From: Ursus arctos
Lineage: Eukaryota; Chordata; Mammalia; Carnivora; Ursidae
NCBI RefSeq assembly: GCF_023065955.2
Contig: NW_026623067.1
Span: 54,072,444 to 54,136,443 of the forward strand
DNA length: 64,000 bases
Reading direction: 5' to 3'
Shown in pieces: positions 9,521-22,559 of the stretch. Position 1 is the first letter of the stretch, and every line of letters starts with the position of its first letter. The translations under genes were made by a program, and so were the position numbers. The notes below the pieces were generated by a model. It saw only the letters and a program-made list of their open reading frames with translations, was not told the origin of the DNA and did no database searches.

Positions 9521-12249
9521 TATTATTTATCTCAGTTTCTACTGACTTATTCAAGATGTTTTGCCTCCTCAAAATTAGGGACACAGAAAGAAACAAAATG
9601 TTTCTCAGCCTTCCTTTTCCACTTGGGATATAGATAATGACAAGAGACTGTTGCTGTTACCTTAACGATCAAAACCAGCTACGTCAGCTACAATATCGTA
9701 TTTAAATATATATATATATTTTAAAAAGCTAGGGGCACAAGTAAACCTAAAAAGAAAAGCAAATTCCAGAAACTGATAAACTCTTGAAGTGAGAGGCCCA
9801 TGGCTGGCTCTCAACCATGGTGGAATGGCAGGACAGGGAGGAAACAGCCAAACTTCCACTTTTCATTTCTCGTTTTATTCATGTCTTCATTCACATTGTT
9901 GAGAGTAATGGTCTCTTGTGATTGTCTACGTCCTAAGTGGAAGTCCAAGTCTTAGAAATAGAAAATTTGTTCAGGGAGATCAGCAATTCTGCCAATAATG
10001 AAAAGAGAACCAAGATAAATCTTGGCCATTGATAAATAGGGGCCCAGCTCTGTTATTCCATGGCTGTTATAAACACGTGGACGTAGTAATAGTTTTTATT
10101 TACTAGGTTTGTCTGTCACGTGACCTCTAGGCCTATGGAATAGTAGTGTTTTTGTGCTTTGTGTTTAGTTCTTTAGAGATCTGGTCACTGTGATGCACCA
10201 GGGATTTGTTTGTGTAACTCTTGTTTGCAGTCTCCTCTTGGATTAGTTGTGCAGTCTTGCAAGGTGTAGTAGGGGACACTTGATTGAATTGAAGTGTAGG
10301 TCACCTCGCTGTTTCATCATTGTGCGATACCAGACTGTGAAATTCAAAGTTACAGAGTACAGTAACTGGCATATTACATGGCAATAATTTGGTCTCTGCT
10401 TTTCTTATGGTCATCCTACCGTTGTACTAAAACAAAGGCTCAGTTAAACCTGCATTTCTCAAAGCATGTTCTGTGCACATGCCTTCAGTGGGGTTCCCCC
10501 CCAAAGTGTTCCATGAACCCATTATTTTCCAGAGCAGTGCTGACTGTGCCCCTTGCTTTTGTTAGGTAAAATGCTAATAATGGGAAAAATCTTGCATCAG
10601 GTAAATGCTATGCGCTGTATTTAATTATGTGCTTCTCCAGCATAAGTGAATACAGAGCCTTTTGTCCAGAAACTCTAAGTTTTTCTTGTCAAGCGATACC
10701 CTTTAACCACGTTCTTTGGGAAATGTGAAATTATGTGGACCCTGTTGCTCTTTATTTCAAGGACTGTGAATAATTCATATCGACTGCCATTCCGTAACCT
10801 GGAAAACCTCCTCCCACTGCTTTCTGATAAGGGAGCTTTCATTTTTGGACGAAAGAAGAGCTCTAACCCAGAAGGCTATCTGATGACAGTGTTATTGTTT
10901 GGGGTTTCCCACTTACAACAGTGTTAGTGTGGTAGTGCTATGTCATTGTAGGGTATACTGGTCTTGGCTGCCTAACTTGTCCAAGGACTGTCCTAGTTTG
11001 CTAGTCCAAGAAAATAAGCTAGGTCAGCTGTCATATCCCTCCAAATGAAAAAAGACAGCTAGCTGCATGGACTGCAATTGGAAGGAAAGGTCAATCAATA
11101 TATTACCTTTCCTCCGGTGTGTTCCTTGCCTGCCGGCTGAGTTGTGCCTTCTCAGTAGTGGTGGTAATCTCCTCTGCTAAATTTTATTTTAACCTTGCAA
11201 ATAGGTTAAAGGAAGGGCACAGTTAATAACGTCTTCTCTTAGACACCTCTGAGCGTATTATTTAGGCTGAACCTTGTCCCCCACCCCATCCCCCTCACCC
11301 CAAGCCCAACACTGTCTCGTTTAGATGGAGAGCTAGGCAGGTAGCTGGTTTTATTTATTGTGGGAATTTCTCCTACAGCTCGGTCATGCTCTTGCACAGA
11401 CAGAATGCAAACATTTTTGTGATTTTTGACAGTAGCTGGGATCTATGTGGAATAGGGGTTTTTCAAAACATTTCTTAGTCAATATGTTTACTCTCCTTCA
11501 CCAGCCATGCAGCGTGACATGGTGCATCGCCAACACTTGAAATAGACTGCAACAGGAGGTCAGAATGGAGCATAGATTTTCCAACACAGCATGTTAGATG
11601 AAATGATTTTGTGTACTTTGAAGTGGAAAATTCAATCAGAATTTTCCACACTTTTTAGTTAAAGCAACACTGTTGTTATTTATTGATGAAAGGTAGACTG
11701 AGAAAAATACAGAATGCAAAGGAGATAACAAATCTAGCATTATTCCCGGTCAGAGCAAGAAATACCTTTTCACTTGTAATTTAATGAAACCTACACGTGC
11801 TAAAAAGGGTCTGCTTAAAATATGCACAATAGAATGCTTGGAACATATGCCGACTTGTTTAGCATGTGTGGGGATAAAAATGGAATCTGGCTTTTTTAGG
11901 AAGTTTGGTTTCCACTGAGATGGACATCATGCTTGGTAAACGGCATTTACAACTGCCTAGGTAATTTGTTTTGGTTTAGTTTTAAAGGAGCAGAACTCAT
12001 TTGGAAAGCACCTGAGAGTATCAATAAGAAATGCAAAGATAGATTCTTTAGGCTTTCATTTAAGCGGGCTTAGAGAATATTTGAATTTATTACTGGTTTT
12101 CATCGGTCCTTTGGTGCACAGAAGATACATCAGCATAACTACCTATTATGTAGATGAACACTTTATACTTTTAAATTGCAAAACCTTAAGGTTGCAATGT
12201 CAGATTTGTGCATGAATATTTAAAATAGAATAATAACCTAATATTAGCA
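9521..12249. other. Unique non-coding DNA
   Basis: No gene is recognised. There is an (AT)n patch at about 9702-9720. A weak 'ttctcaaagcatgttctgtg' / 'ttccatgaaccc' motif at 10,455-10,520 may be a remnant of a MER5-type hAT element. The segment is moderately AT-rich with no long open frames beyond about 64 codons. Confidence 0.5.
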
Positions 12250-12411
12250 TGCTCGATGTATGCCAATCATTTTTCTAGGTACTTTATTTGTATTATTTCA
12301 TTGAATCCTCACAATAACACTATGAGCTGTTATTACCTAAAATTTCCAGTGAGAGAAGAGAGCCACAGAGAAGTTCAGTACTCTGTCCAAGGCTGTAGTC
12401 CTAAGGCAGCA
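12250..12411 (-). repeat. MIR fragment, minus strand
   Basis: Shows 'aggtactttatttgtattat', 'ttgaatcctcacaataacac', 'tatgagctgttattacct' and 'gagaagttcagtactctgtc' in reverse MIR order. The SINE/microsatellite complex immediately to the right has interrupted or abutted it. Confidence 0.8.
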
Positions 12412-12617
<206 letters not shown>

Positions 12618-12813
12618 AGATTTATTTGTTTGAGACAGAGAGAGAGAACAGGAGGTGGGGCAGAGGGAGAGGGAGACAGGCAGACTCCCTGCAGAGCGTG
12701 GAGCCTGATACAATAAGGGGCTCCATGCGGGGCTTGATCCAGGACCCTGAGATCATGACTTGAGCTGAAATCAAGAGTTGGATACTTAACGGACTGAGTC
12801 ACCCAGGAGTCCC
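12618..12813 (-). repeat. Can-SINE, minus strand
   Basis: Reverse-oriented full-length element: 'agatttatttgtttgag' tail junction, (AG)-rich body, 'gactccctgcagagcgtgga', 'ggggcttgatccaggaccct', 'gagatcatgacttgagctga' and a head ending 'gactgagtcacccaggagtc'. Its tail is the TTTC array. A target duplication is only weakly visible (CTAAG at 12,401 and at 12,816), so it is fairly old. Confidence 0.95.
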
Positions 12814-13009
12814 TTCTAAGCCAGGTATTCTGAGCCACTTTGCCTGGCTGCCTCTCTGAGGCTGTGCCACTTAAGCACATTGATCCTGGTGAGCCTAGGC
12901 ATGTGTGGGTTGTCAACTTGATTCAATTAGTATATCACATTTAGCACAGAGGATTTTTATATTTACATTCTTTCTTTAAAAGAGACCTATACTCTTTTCT
13001 ATGTGAAAT

Positions 13010-13350
13010 CTGTGAAAACCCAAACTTGAAAAAACAGAAGCATGGTGGTTACCAGGGGCTGGGGGTGTGAAGAGATGTAGTTTAAGAGTCCATACTTGAA
13101 ACTTGTAGCCAAATAAGTCCTGGACATCTAATATACAGTACAGTGCTTATAGACTGTAAAACTGTATTGTAAACATGGGGCTTGCTAAGAGACCAGATCT
13201 TAATTGTTCCTACCACTAGAAGAAATAGTAATTATGCAACGCAGTAGAATGTGGCAACCATATTGCAACATAATGTATCAAATCAATATATTGCATGCCT
13301 TAAACTTACATAATGTTCTATGTAATTTATATCCCAATTTAAAAAAAAGA
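13010..13350 (+). repeat. L1M 3' end, plus strand
   Basis: Diagnostic wording of the 3' UTR of old L1M elements is clear: 'catggtggttaccaggggct', 'ggacatctaatatacagtac', 'ctgtattgtaaacatggggc', 'aagagaccagatcttaattg', 'ccttaaacttacataatg' and 'aatttatatcccaatt' before a short A-run. It is a 5'-truncated, non-functional copy. Confidence 0.85.
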
Positions 13351-14779
13351 TCTAATTCTGTAACAGTCTGTTTTACTTAGGTACTATTTTTTTTGTTCGA
13401 TAAATAATTCATTTCAGTGTAACTAAGTTTACTTTTTCTTTTTTTTTTTTTTTACTAGCATTTAAAAGTGATAGATCCCCTTAAAAGCATTAATGTAAAT
13501 TCATCAACTTGTCTAAATAGTGTGGCTTTGAAAGATAGTTCAACTGCCTGTGACTTTGTATTCTTTAATGATCTAAAGTTGATTCCCTGTCTTTGTTCAT
13601 GATGTTGTATAGTATTGTCACTTGAGGTTTTTTTTCCAAATTTATTCACTGTAGTTTCCATGAGATAATCATACGACTATTTCAATATCCTACACGTACG
13701 TCTTCTCAGCTTTTATTGTTATTGTTGTTTGCTTTCATTCAATAGACAGTGAGTCCAAAATCAACGGTCAGTTTCAGGTTTCCAAGGTAATCCAGTATAA
13801 TCCATCATGAGAACACAGAGCTTCTGTGTGATATAGTAAACATATCAGTACAATAAGGTCTATTATGCTTCTGATTTTTCAGAGGAAGAACCTAATTAGT
13901 ACAATAGAAGCCAAAGTGGAAACCCCTTCAGTTCACCCCTGAATTAGAAATGGCGACATTCACATATTTCAAAAAGAAAATCTTCCTACTTGGAAATTGC
14001 TTTATTTTTTCAGTCAACAAAAACAAGAGGCCACCTAATGAAAACTTTCTTAGGTCCTAAATTTAAACATCCACCCATTTTGTAATCCTTGTGATCCAAA
14101 AACATCACAAGGGATCATTTTGACTTTGAGAGAAGGATTCTATCTTTGCAATGAGAACAGAATTGAGTCTTTGGGAAGAAGCAATTAAAAACCCAAAGCC
14201 TTTTACTGCTTTTGATGCTTTAAAAAAAAAAAAAAGGCAAAAACTTCACTGCACTGTAATGTTTTCTGCTAATTAACTGTCACAAATGTGATGCCATTAA
14301 GTTTGGAGTCTCTTTAGTTAACTTCAAAGTCATTAACACACACTGTGCATCCCTCCCAAATCGGTTTTGAAAAAAAGGAACCACATCGACAGATCTGTAA
14401 TCAATGTTGTCAAAGTTTTTGTTTCTCATAGAATCTAATCTTAATTTCAAGAACATTTGGTCGTTTTCTTTGGGTGACAAACACCAGCCCTTCTAATGCT
14501 CATAGTTGGTGGTGCCAGGGTGGCCTTGATGCCTTGTGCGCCTTTGGATACACTGCTCCAGAGGTGACTTGAAAAGTTCAGTATGAACCGTTTTTGGAGA
14601 GTATCAGTAATATATTTAGCTGCAAAAAAACAGAAAACCAACAGCAGTTGAAATAAATAAGGATGTATTATTTCTCCCATAAAAATGTTCACCAGTTGAA
14701 CGTCCATGGCTTCAGCAGTATGGAAACCGGGTCCATTACCTCACTTTTGTCTTTGCTCTGCTGTCCTTCACCCGAGGCC
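13351..14779. other. Unique non-coding DNA
   Basis: I see no gene. It includes a T-tract at 13,439-13,453 and an A-tract at 14,222-14,234. Around 14,615-14,720 there is weak similarity to an old interspersed repeat. The 66-86 codon minus frames at 14,280-14,707 have no recognisable motif. Confidence 0.45.
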
Positions 14780-14945
14780 TCCGACCTTGAGCAAATCACT
14801 GTGTAACTTTTCCAAAACTGGGTTTCCCATGAGAAGAAGTGGTGGTAACGCGCTCTGTGATTGCGGGGCTGGAGTGAGTCTCCTGTGAAATCCTTTATGT
14901 GAAAACATGGAGCACAGTGCCTGGCACTTCGAAGGGCAGAGCTGA
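14780..14945 (+). repeat. MIR fragment
   Basis: 'gaccttgagcaaatcactgt', 'aacttttccaaaactgggtt' and 'gagcacagtgcctggcac' follow the plus-strand MIR order with a diverged centre. Confidence 0.7.
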
Positions 14946-16756
14946 TGGCAGTGTGGAGGCAGGCACAGCAGGGCCGGTTTTCATGGTGGTTTTGCAGGGG
15001 AAGGAGTGAAGTAGGAAATAGGAGATACCTTAACTCCTGTTCGTCAGTCTTGGAGCTCCCAATTCCAGCATCTTCCAGGTGCTGTTACTTGAAACAGCAC
15101 ATTGGGGAAAATAATTTTAAAAAGTCAGATACCACGCTCTTTAACAAATAGGACCTATTACTTACTAAGTAAAATATATCCCCCATAAGCCAATTGTTTA
15201 TTTTATTCTGTGACCTCCTTACAATAAATTTCAGTACCATTAAAGGCTTAAGTCACATTATTGATTATTTGAATATGTGTGTCATTAATCTTCCATCACC
15301 CTCGTACATTTTATATGTACATTTTAAGTGTCGTCTTTTGCATTTAGATGGAGAAGAGTGTCAGAAGAAAGCCGACTTGTGGGTATTAGCTTCATACAGA
15401 ACTTCAAGAGCTCCCTGGAGCTGATTTGCCAGTAAATTTCTACACTAAAATGGGCTTTCAGAAGAGTGACTGCTAGATAAACTCTGAGGTGTCCTTAGTA
15501 AATAAAAATGATTAATCTCAGCTGAATAAATTCTCTATCACTGGTCAGATAGTCTCATTCAATTCTGGGTCCTGGTTCTGTAAAAAGCCCTTTTCTTTTT
15601 GTATTAAGGTTGTCCGTAATTTTAATGGAACCTGTGAATTATTATCTGATTTTTAAAAATTGGTTCATAAAAGGATATTGATTCTTTGAATTAGGGGCAG
15701 TTGAAATATTGTTTATGGGCAAACTGGCCTCCTTTGATTGAACCTGGAAGCTACTGTCAAGAAAACTTATCTTAAATCAGTGTTAAGATACACTTTTTAA
15801 GAAACGATCACAACTCTTCATAATTGCCCCTGGATTGGACAGTGACATCATTGTGGGAATGCAAGGGAACCAAAAGGTAAAAGTGAAGATCTGTTAAGTG
15901 GGGTTCTCTCTAATTGCTTAATTTTTATTCCCAGTCACATATATGTTTTCCTGGGTAATGAGAAGATTTTAAAATCAAATAAAGCTTTTGAACACTAAAG
16001 ATGTTTGCCAGCTACTGTTCTGTTGAAGAATCCTGTAGATTTATACTGATCCTAAGAGGTGTCTCATATCCACTATATTAACTAGCTTTTTAGAAGCTTA
16101 TGAACATTGTAGCTTTTATTGATTCCAGGGAATTGTACCCAACAATAAGCAATAAAAGTCGATGGTAACTTTCTTCCCATATAGGGGTGTGCAGATCAAT
16201 ATTTTGAATTTACTATAATTTGCGGGTAATGGATGAAAGAACTGACAAAATTGCCAAGCCTTGTGGGGCACAGCTGTGTGGTGTTGCCTTTTTATCCAAG
16301 CTCACTGTAGGTCACAGGCTTTCCCTTTCTTGTTCCCGAGTAACAAGAAACATAGTTAAGTGGCAGGGCCGATACGTGTATTTATCAGTATCTTCGTAAG
16401 ACTTCTCTAAGGAAAAAAAAAGAAAATCACAAAACTTGTCCACAGTGACCTTAATTTTATAGTCCTGAAGGGTCTCTGAACTTGCACTGTCTTAAAGGCA
16501 ATTAATATTCTAAATATCTAGCCTTTGTATTTGATCTCCTGTTACAGGCATTTTCCTGATGATTAGTAACAGTGTATGATTGCAGTGAAGCCCGACTGGC
16601 TTCGAATCTTCCAGGTGGTTCCCAGAACGGTGGCTGGGTTCCACATTGAGAGAGAAGAGGAAAGGTCTTTTGTGCTCCTTCTTTGATTTTCCCCATTTCT
16701 GTTTCTCGGAGCTCTTCACTTGTGCCCTGCGTGCCTCGTCTAATGTGAGTAGCGTG
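14946..16756. other. Unique AT-rich non-coding DNA
   Basis: No gene or transposon is recognised. The 15,340-15,395 stretch has an AG-ended pyrimidine-poor acceptor-like site followed by GGTATT, but reading frames close quickly and I do not call an exon. Confidence 0.45.
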
Positions 16757-16824
16757 CTAACATAGCTAACATAACATAACATGACATAACATGACATAAC
16801 ATAACATAACATAACATAACATAA
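16757..16824. repeat. (ATAAC)n pentanucleotide microsatellite
   Basis: About 13 ATAAC/ATGAC units. The array mixes ATAAC with interspersed ATGAC variants and ends in a run of pure ATAAC. It is an isolated simple repeat with no SINE tail attached. The minus-strand frame reading Met/Leu/Cys/Tyr repeats across it is an artefact. Confidence 0.93.
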
Positions 16825-17884
16825 ATGACATTTAGGGTGCTCTTGTGTTTGAAACCAGGCTTAATGCAGGACCTGCATTCTCATGCATCTTCTCAACTCC
16901 TTAGGACATCAGTTGTCATATCCTCCTTTTATAATTCAAGAGACTGAGTCCTAGACAAGGGAAGGAAGATTTTTAAGGATGCTTTCTAGCACTGACTTAG
17001 AATAGAATATATGTGTATGTGAATCTAGATCATGTCCATTTAATCATTATGAAGCATACGATTAGCCTAAATAAAGATTTTTTTTAGCCTAAACTAAACT
17101 TTGGCTGATCTAGTATGTTTTCTTGTTTAGCTTCTTTTGTCGTGAAGGGCTATGACTCCTCTAATTGGATCTAAAGGAGTTTCTTCAATTTCAAAAAGGA
17201 CACACTTTCTCTTGAAAGAAATAGTCCTTTGTTCTTAGAGAACAAAATAAGCACATAAAATAAAATATGACTGTGCTGGAAGCTACTAACCATGAGGAAA
17301 TAAGATTCCCATTCACTTCAGGATGTAGTAAACACTCAGTAAATTGGAGTTGTTACTAATACAAGTACTAATATAAGTACTAACTATTACTCAACAACTG
17401 TAGGAGGTGTAGAAGTAGATTTCCCGTATACGATACTGAATTGGAAGGCAGTATGGATACAAATATCTGATTCCCAAGCTTGATTTTTTGAAGTCAAAAG
17501 TATAACCTGTTAGGAAATATCAGGAATCATCGTAATTGGCTGGTAAAGGAAGCTTGTTTCATTTGCTCATTTACTTGGGGTTAGCTGGATATTTGACTTG
17601 TTATGCTTTTGTCTACTTTAAAAGGTCTGTGTTAAAAGTAACGTGCTTTCAAGGCTTTGCTTCAAATACAATCAGTCTGTAAGAAATAATTTGTGTGAAA
17701 TTTGCTTAGAAAGAGCTGTAAAAATCTGTGGCACCCCTTTCTGAGAGTAATTGCCAGTGTGTGTTATCAACTATGAATGCAGCTCGATAGCCTACAGAAG
17801 GCAGGGCCCTGGTGCAGATAGACCAAGTCTTCCCTGGGGATGAAAATAATTAAACTGCTCCGGATTCTGGCTGATGTGTATTCA
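16825..17884. other. Unique non-coding DNA
   Basis: Nothing recognised beyond a possible short reverse MIR remnant at about 16,895-16,965 ('cctccttttataattcaaga' then 'gactgagtcctagacaaggg'). Confidence 0.45.
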
Positions 17885-18035
17885 CAGACAGGTTAAGCCA
17901 CTTACCAGCTCTGCGACCTTGTGTAAGCTCCTTACCCTGTCTGTGTCTCGGTTCTATAAAATGGAAATGCTGGTGAAGATGAAATGAGATAATGTACGTC
18001 AGCGCACAGTAGGCGTGAGGTGCTGTTCCTAAGTG
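17885..18035 (+). repeat. MIR fragment
   Basis: Clear MIR succession: 'gccacttaccagctctgcga', 'ccttgtgtaagctccttacc', 'tgtctcggttctataaaatg', 'gatgaaatgagataatgtac' and 'gcacagtaggcgt'. Near the 5' side of a 95-codon minus frame, which is thus not genic. Confidence 0.88.
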
Positions 18036-18613
18036 GAGGGAGGCAGATGAGCTCAGTAAAGAAAAACCACTTCTGCCCTGTGTGTACAAATCACAAGGTG
18101 GCAAAGGGGTTTGTGATGATTGATATGTAACTTTCATGTAAGAAAGACCCAGGATGTTGACCCTTGCTCTATGTTACCCTGAAACTTTATCTCACATTCC
18201 TGCCCATCAGGGACCCTGTGGTCTAACTTAGATGGTTTTTCTATCCCCTCATCCATTCACATTTCTTTTATTTAACTTCTGAAAGGTTCTCTGTGCTTTT
18301 GGATGGCCCTTTTCCTCATCTCTGCATGGCACCCTGCCCTTAGCTCCAAAGGTTCTAAATCTTCCCATTAGTTAAGTATTTATTCTCAACACCTTATAGA
18401 TCCGGTACACATTTCTGTCTTGAATCTGTTCCTCTCTGACCTCCTCGCTGCCTCTTCCCTGGTCCCTACTCCACCGTGCTTCCCAGACAACTTTAGAAAC
18501 CACCTAATTCCTTTCCTGTTTGTCCTTCATAACCCATTTGACACCTTGATGGCAAAGTGGTCTTTTTAAATATGCAGACTTGACCATTTTGTTCTCCTAT
18601 TTAAAATGTTATA

Positions 18614-18813
18614 GGGGTGCCTGGTTGGTTCAGTTGGTTAAGTGTCTGCCTAAGGCTCAGGTCGTGATCTCAGGTCCTGGGATCGAGCCCCATATCGGGC
18701 TTCCTGCTCAGCAGGGAGTCTGCTCCCCCCCCCCGCCCCTGCCTCAGTTGTGCTCACTGTCTCTCTCTCTCTCTCTCAAATAAATAAATAAAGTCTTTAA
18801 AAAAATAAAAAAT
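18614..18813 (+). repeat. Can-SINE, plus strand
   Basis: Full element with A box 'tggttcagttggttaagtgt', B box 'gggatcgagcccc', 'cagcagggagtctgctc', a C-run, a (CT)n tract and an AAATAAATAAATAAA tail. Target duplications AAAATGTTATA (18,603-18,613) and AAAATGTTAGA (18,814-18,824) agree at 10 of 11 bases. The 'cagggagtctgc' body differs from the bear-type copy at 7.85 kb and points to an older caniform subfamily. Confidence 0.96.
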
Positions 18814-20019
18814 AAAATGTTAGAGGAACTCCTCATTGCCAATAGGATAAAGGCAGGCTCTTCCAAAAACTTTGTGATTTGACTCTGCCTCTGCCTCCAT
18901 ATTCTTGTCTTTTTGCTTTTTCTTTCTACCTTCAGTTCCATCCATTCTGAATTTACTGAGAGCTGTGTACTCTTTAACTCCACCCGGCCTTGCTTCATCT
19001 CTTCCCTTTTCCGGAATACCCCTTTTCTGGCCCACTCCTGAGGATGCCCAGCCAACTCCCTGTTGCTGCTGAAGAAAAACCAGGTACAAGTAGAATATTT
19101 GAACTCCAAGGAACAGAAAACACAAGTTAAATTGCTTAAAACAATAAAGGGAATCGAATGGCTTATGTGTCATGTATGAAAAATATCACCCAAGACCCAG
19201 TTTCTAGCCATCTGTCTTGTCCGCCACCTTCCATGTCTTTCTACCCCACGGCTGCCATTAGCTTCTTGGGGTCAGTGTTCCTTCCTTCCTGCTAGTAGCT
19301 CCCTTGGAAAAGGGAGGGGAGTTCTTTCCCAGGATCCTGGAACACACTGTTTTGCATCTTGTTTTCCCAGATTGAATCACATGCCAACTTTGAACCCATT
19401 TTCTTTGGCCAAAGCGAATGAACTTTGTCATTAGCTTCCCTGAACCTGAGCTAAGCCTTGATGGGAGTAGTGTCAGTTCCACCAGGTTTTGTTAGTACAA
19501 ATAACAGGTAGCAACATTGGGTGATAAGCAGTACTGACCCTCCTTACAGAAAACTGATGACCTCCTCCCTTGGTCCTATTGCATACTTTAAAAAGGCCTC
19601 TATTCCAGGTTTTTTAACATGTAAGTTTACAGCAAATGAAGTCCTTTATCCCCAGGGCCTGGCACAGCACCTCCCACAGTGGCCCTTGTTAAAAAGTGAG
19701 TGATAGAATAAAGGACCCCTATTTGCTTGCTTTAGCCTCCATGTGCCCCTTGGTTTCACCCTTGGCAAAAGATTGTGATTTATGTGTTTCTGAAATTACA
19801 CACCTCCAAGTAAATTGCTTCACTTCGACTTTGCTCTTCTTTAAAAGGTACCTGCTCACAACCTGTACCTTTCTTCCTCTTTAGAGGAAAGGCTGCCCTC
19901 TTTTGTTACTAATTCCAGCCCTCTCTGCATGTGTACTCATTCAGACCCCCTCTCAGTGGCTCACATCTCCACTCTGCCCCCTGACATTCACAGTGCATTT
20001 TAGGGGGGGAAATTGGAAC
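18814..20019. other. Unique, somewhat GC-richer non-coding DNA
   Basis: No gene recognised. A fragment at about 19,645-19,690 ('atccccagggcctggcacag') looks like the 3' end of an L2 element. Minus frames of 74-121 codons at 18,744-19,482 partly run into the SINE (CT)n tract and carry no known motif. Confidence 0.45.
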
Positions 20020-20165
20020 TGGATGACACTGGTTCAGATTTTGCTGCCAGCATCTCCTGGCTTTGTGACCGTAGGGCAATTGCTAGTTTCCCCTGGGCTT
20101 TCAGTGGGAAGATTTGAGGGTCCTGTGAGACAGCCAGGTGATTATGTTGTAAAATTCTTAGACTG
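20020..20165 (+). repeat. MIR fragment
   Basis: 'actggttcagattttgctgc', 'tggctttgtgaccgtagggc' and 'aattgctagtttcccctggg' then 'agtgggaagatttgaggg' follow MIR order on the plus strand. Confidence 0.78.
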
Positions 20166-21075
20166 AGTTTTTGATAAGAGCTTATAAAACCAAAAGAGAC
20201 AGATAGCCGTGTTGTGACTCAGAAACTTTATCTATAGAAAGAGCCTGTGAGCCTAATGTCAAGTCACAAGGACGATAGCTGATTACTTGGGTTCACAGCA
20301 GAAAAAAGCCAACCAGGCAAGAAAGCAAGATGGTAACCACTTTCTTCTTTTATTAAAAGAAAGTGAGTATGTGGTTTTTGATCAAGGAAAATGGATGTGA
20401 AAACCCAACAAGCATTTTGCGTATACCTTTTATGGTTGATTGTGTTGAGCTTTACTACCACAGATAAATACATCATACATGAATAGAATGAAATAGAACC
20501 TGCAAGAAAGGGGAGATCCTTAGGGATTCTCCATGCATCTCACATTCCCACTGAGGGATTTTAGTGACGTTTTACAGGTTAAATGGTGTGAATGTCCAAG
20601 CATATCTTTAGAGGTCTACCTGCTGCTTTTCCAGCTTTACTCTACAGGTTTTAATGCAGAAAACCAATTACTTTATGGGCCGTTCACTGGAGTTTTCAAA
20701 CACTGTTTGCACATAAGCTGTTGTTGACCATTGCTTTGATTCTAAACTGAGTGTCATGTAAGGTCTGGTTCTGTAGTGTGAACTGTAACCTGACCTCTGC
20801 TTCTGCCTTCATAACTGACACTCAGAAATGGAGGCCAGAAAAATGGGACCCAAATCCCTTCTTTACGAGGACCAATAACCAGCAGAATCTATACTCCTAG
20901 CTAATTTTATGCCCTACCAGGAAGAGGGAGTTCCACTGCGGGTGCCTTTTCCTGCCCTCCACTGCTTCCCACTTGCAAAGGAAATAACTGAAAACCTGAA
21001 AGTTCACTAAAGAAAAAAATCCAGAGGCAAATGATTTATGCAAATTTATTGTCCTTAAGAGGACTTAAAAGTACT
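20166..21075. other. Unique non-coding DNA
   Basis: No coding, RNA or transposon signal recognised. Open frames do not exceed 70 codons. Confidence 0.45.
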
Positions 21076-21247
21076 GGGGTACCTGGGTGGCTCAGTTGGT
21101 TAAGCACTCTTGGTTTCCACGCGGGTTGTGATCTCAGGGTGGTGAGATCGAGCCCATGCCCCTGGTGCGGAGCCTGCTGAAGATTCTGTCTCTCTCTTTG
21201 CCACCCCCCCCCCCCAGCTCTCTCTATCTCTCAAAATAAAGAAATAA
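21076..21247 (+). repeat. Can-SINE, plus strand
   Basis: Head with A box 'tggctcagttggttaagcac', body 'gcggagcctgctgaag', a run of 13 Cs, a CT-rich region and a short 'aaaataaagaaataa' tail. Possible flanking duplication AAGTACT/AAGCACT is weak. Divergence in the B-box area ('gagatcgagccc') fits an older copy. Confidence 0.92.
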
Positions 21248-21289
21248 GCACTTACCTCCACTAAACAAGTTACACAAACCCTCTCTTCC

Positions 21290-21395
21290 TCTAGATCTCC
21301 AGGGGTGGGGTTCAGGCATTAGTATTTTTAAGAGCTCCCTGGATGACATTAATGTATCATCCGGCTACATTCAGACCCACTGCCTGAGCTGAATG
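21290..21395 (-). repeat. MER5-type hAT fragment
   Basis: 'agatctccaggggtggggtt', 'caggcattagtatttttaag' and 'agctccctggatgacattaa' are characteristic of the inner part of the MER5/MER20 group of non-autonomous hAT-Charlie transposons in reverse orientation. Terminal repeats are not clear. Confidence 0.6.
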
Positions 21396-22559
21396 ATCTC
21401 ATCCCCTTTTATTTTCTATCCACTGTTAGTGTTTCCATGTTCAGGTAGAATTGCATACTCTCTTACCTGGTGGTATTTCTTTTCTTGTGTGCGTATGCAT
21501 TTCCCCAGCTAGCTTTTAAATCTGTCATATTTTGTTTCCTCCTAAGGTGCCCCAAACAGTGCCTGATACATTGTCCTGCACATCTTGGCTCTTTGAACTC
21601 TCTCTTTAAATTAATGGTTTGTCTGTAAGTGCACAATAGTTGTAACTCTCAATGGTACCGTGAGCTTACCAATGACTGATCCTCCCACTGTGCTGGTGAA
21701 GGGATCTAGTATTCTCTGTTCTGTGACAGCTGAGGCAGAGACCCAGGTGTGATCACCCTAACACTCACAGGGAAGGGGAGCCCGCTAGGAGTGATGAGGG
21801 AAAGGTGCACAGGCAGTTAAGTTACACTACCTGGAGGTTGGGCTTGAGTTGAGTATTCAGTTGTGGGGATGTCCTGAGTGTAACCATGTTCTCTGGGGTT
21901 TAATTTCCTGCTTCCTGTCCTTTTTCTGATCTTGTCTGTGCTACCGTCCTGTCACCTGTGTGAGAGCTGGTATCTACCCAATAGATTTTTTTCATATGTA
22001 GCCTTACTCAATTTCTTTTGTTATTAGGAGCCCTAGTTGCTGCATTGTGCAATGCACCATTTAACAATGTAGCAAGATTCTCCCCCACTTGAAGATTTTA
22101 AATGTTGAGGTGCCCATGATGGTGCATAAAGGTGTGCCTCTTTCTTTCTGTTCTTTTCCTGTCTCAGCCAGCCCATGGCTTTATATGCCAGCTTATAGGG
22201 TAATAACTCCAATGTCTATTTCCAGCCCCTACCTCTTTCCTGAATCCAGACTCATAGAAGTCCAGCCACCTGTTTGGAAATTTCTATTTGGAATTCTTTG
22301 AGTCATCTTGGATAAAACATGTCCAAACTAAACTGTTCTGCTCTCAGACTGGATTTGCTCAGAAAGCTTTAGACTCTTCCTTGATTCCACATACAGTTCT
22401 TTTATAGATTCTGTAGAAGTGTTTCTCAAATCTGACTGCTTCTCTCCATCTTCATCTTCTCTCACACAGATGACTTGTCTAACCTTTAAAAATTGGGATT
22501 AAACATTTCCTTAAAATAAGCTTAGAATATTTCTCCCTACCTCTCTCTCTTCTCCTATG
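21396..22559. other. Unique non-coding DNA
   Basis: Nothing recognised except a possible L2 3' remnant near 21,545-21,600 ('ccaaacagtgcctgataca'). Confidence 0.45.

Noticed and set aside
15338..15424. Possible exon beginning after a TTTGCATTTAG acceptor
   Set aside because: Weak polypyrimidine tract, no proper donor (GGTATT only) and quickly closed frame.
18744..19109. 121-codon minus frame
   Set aside because: Its end is the Can-SINE (CT)n tract read as Arg-Glu repeats; the rest has no motif.
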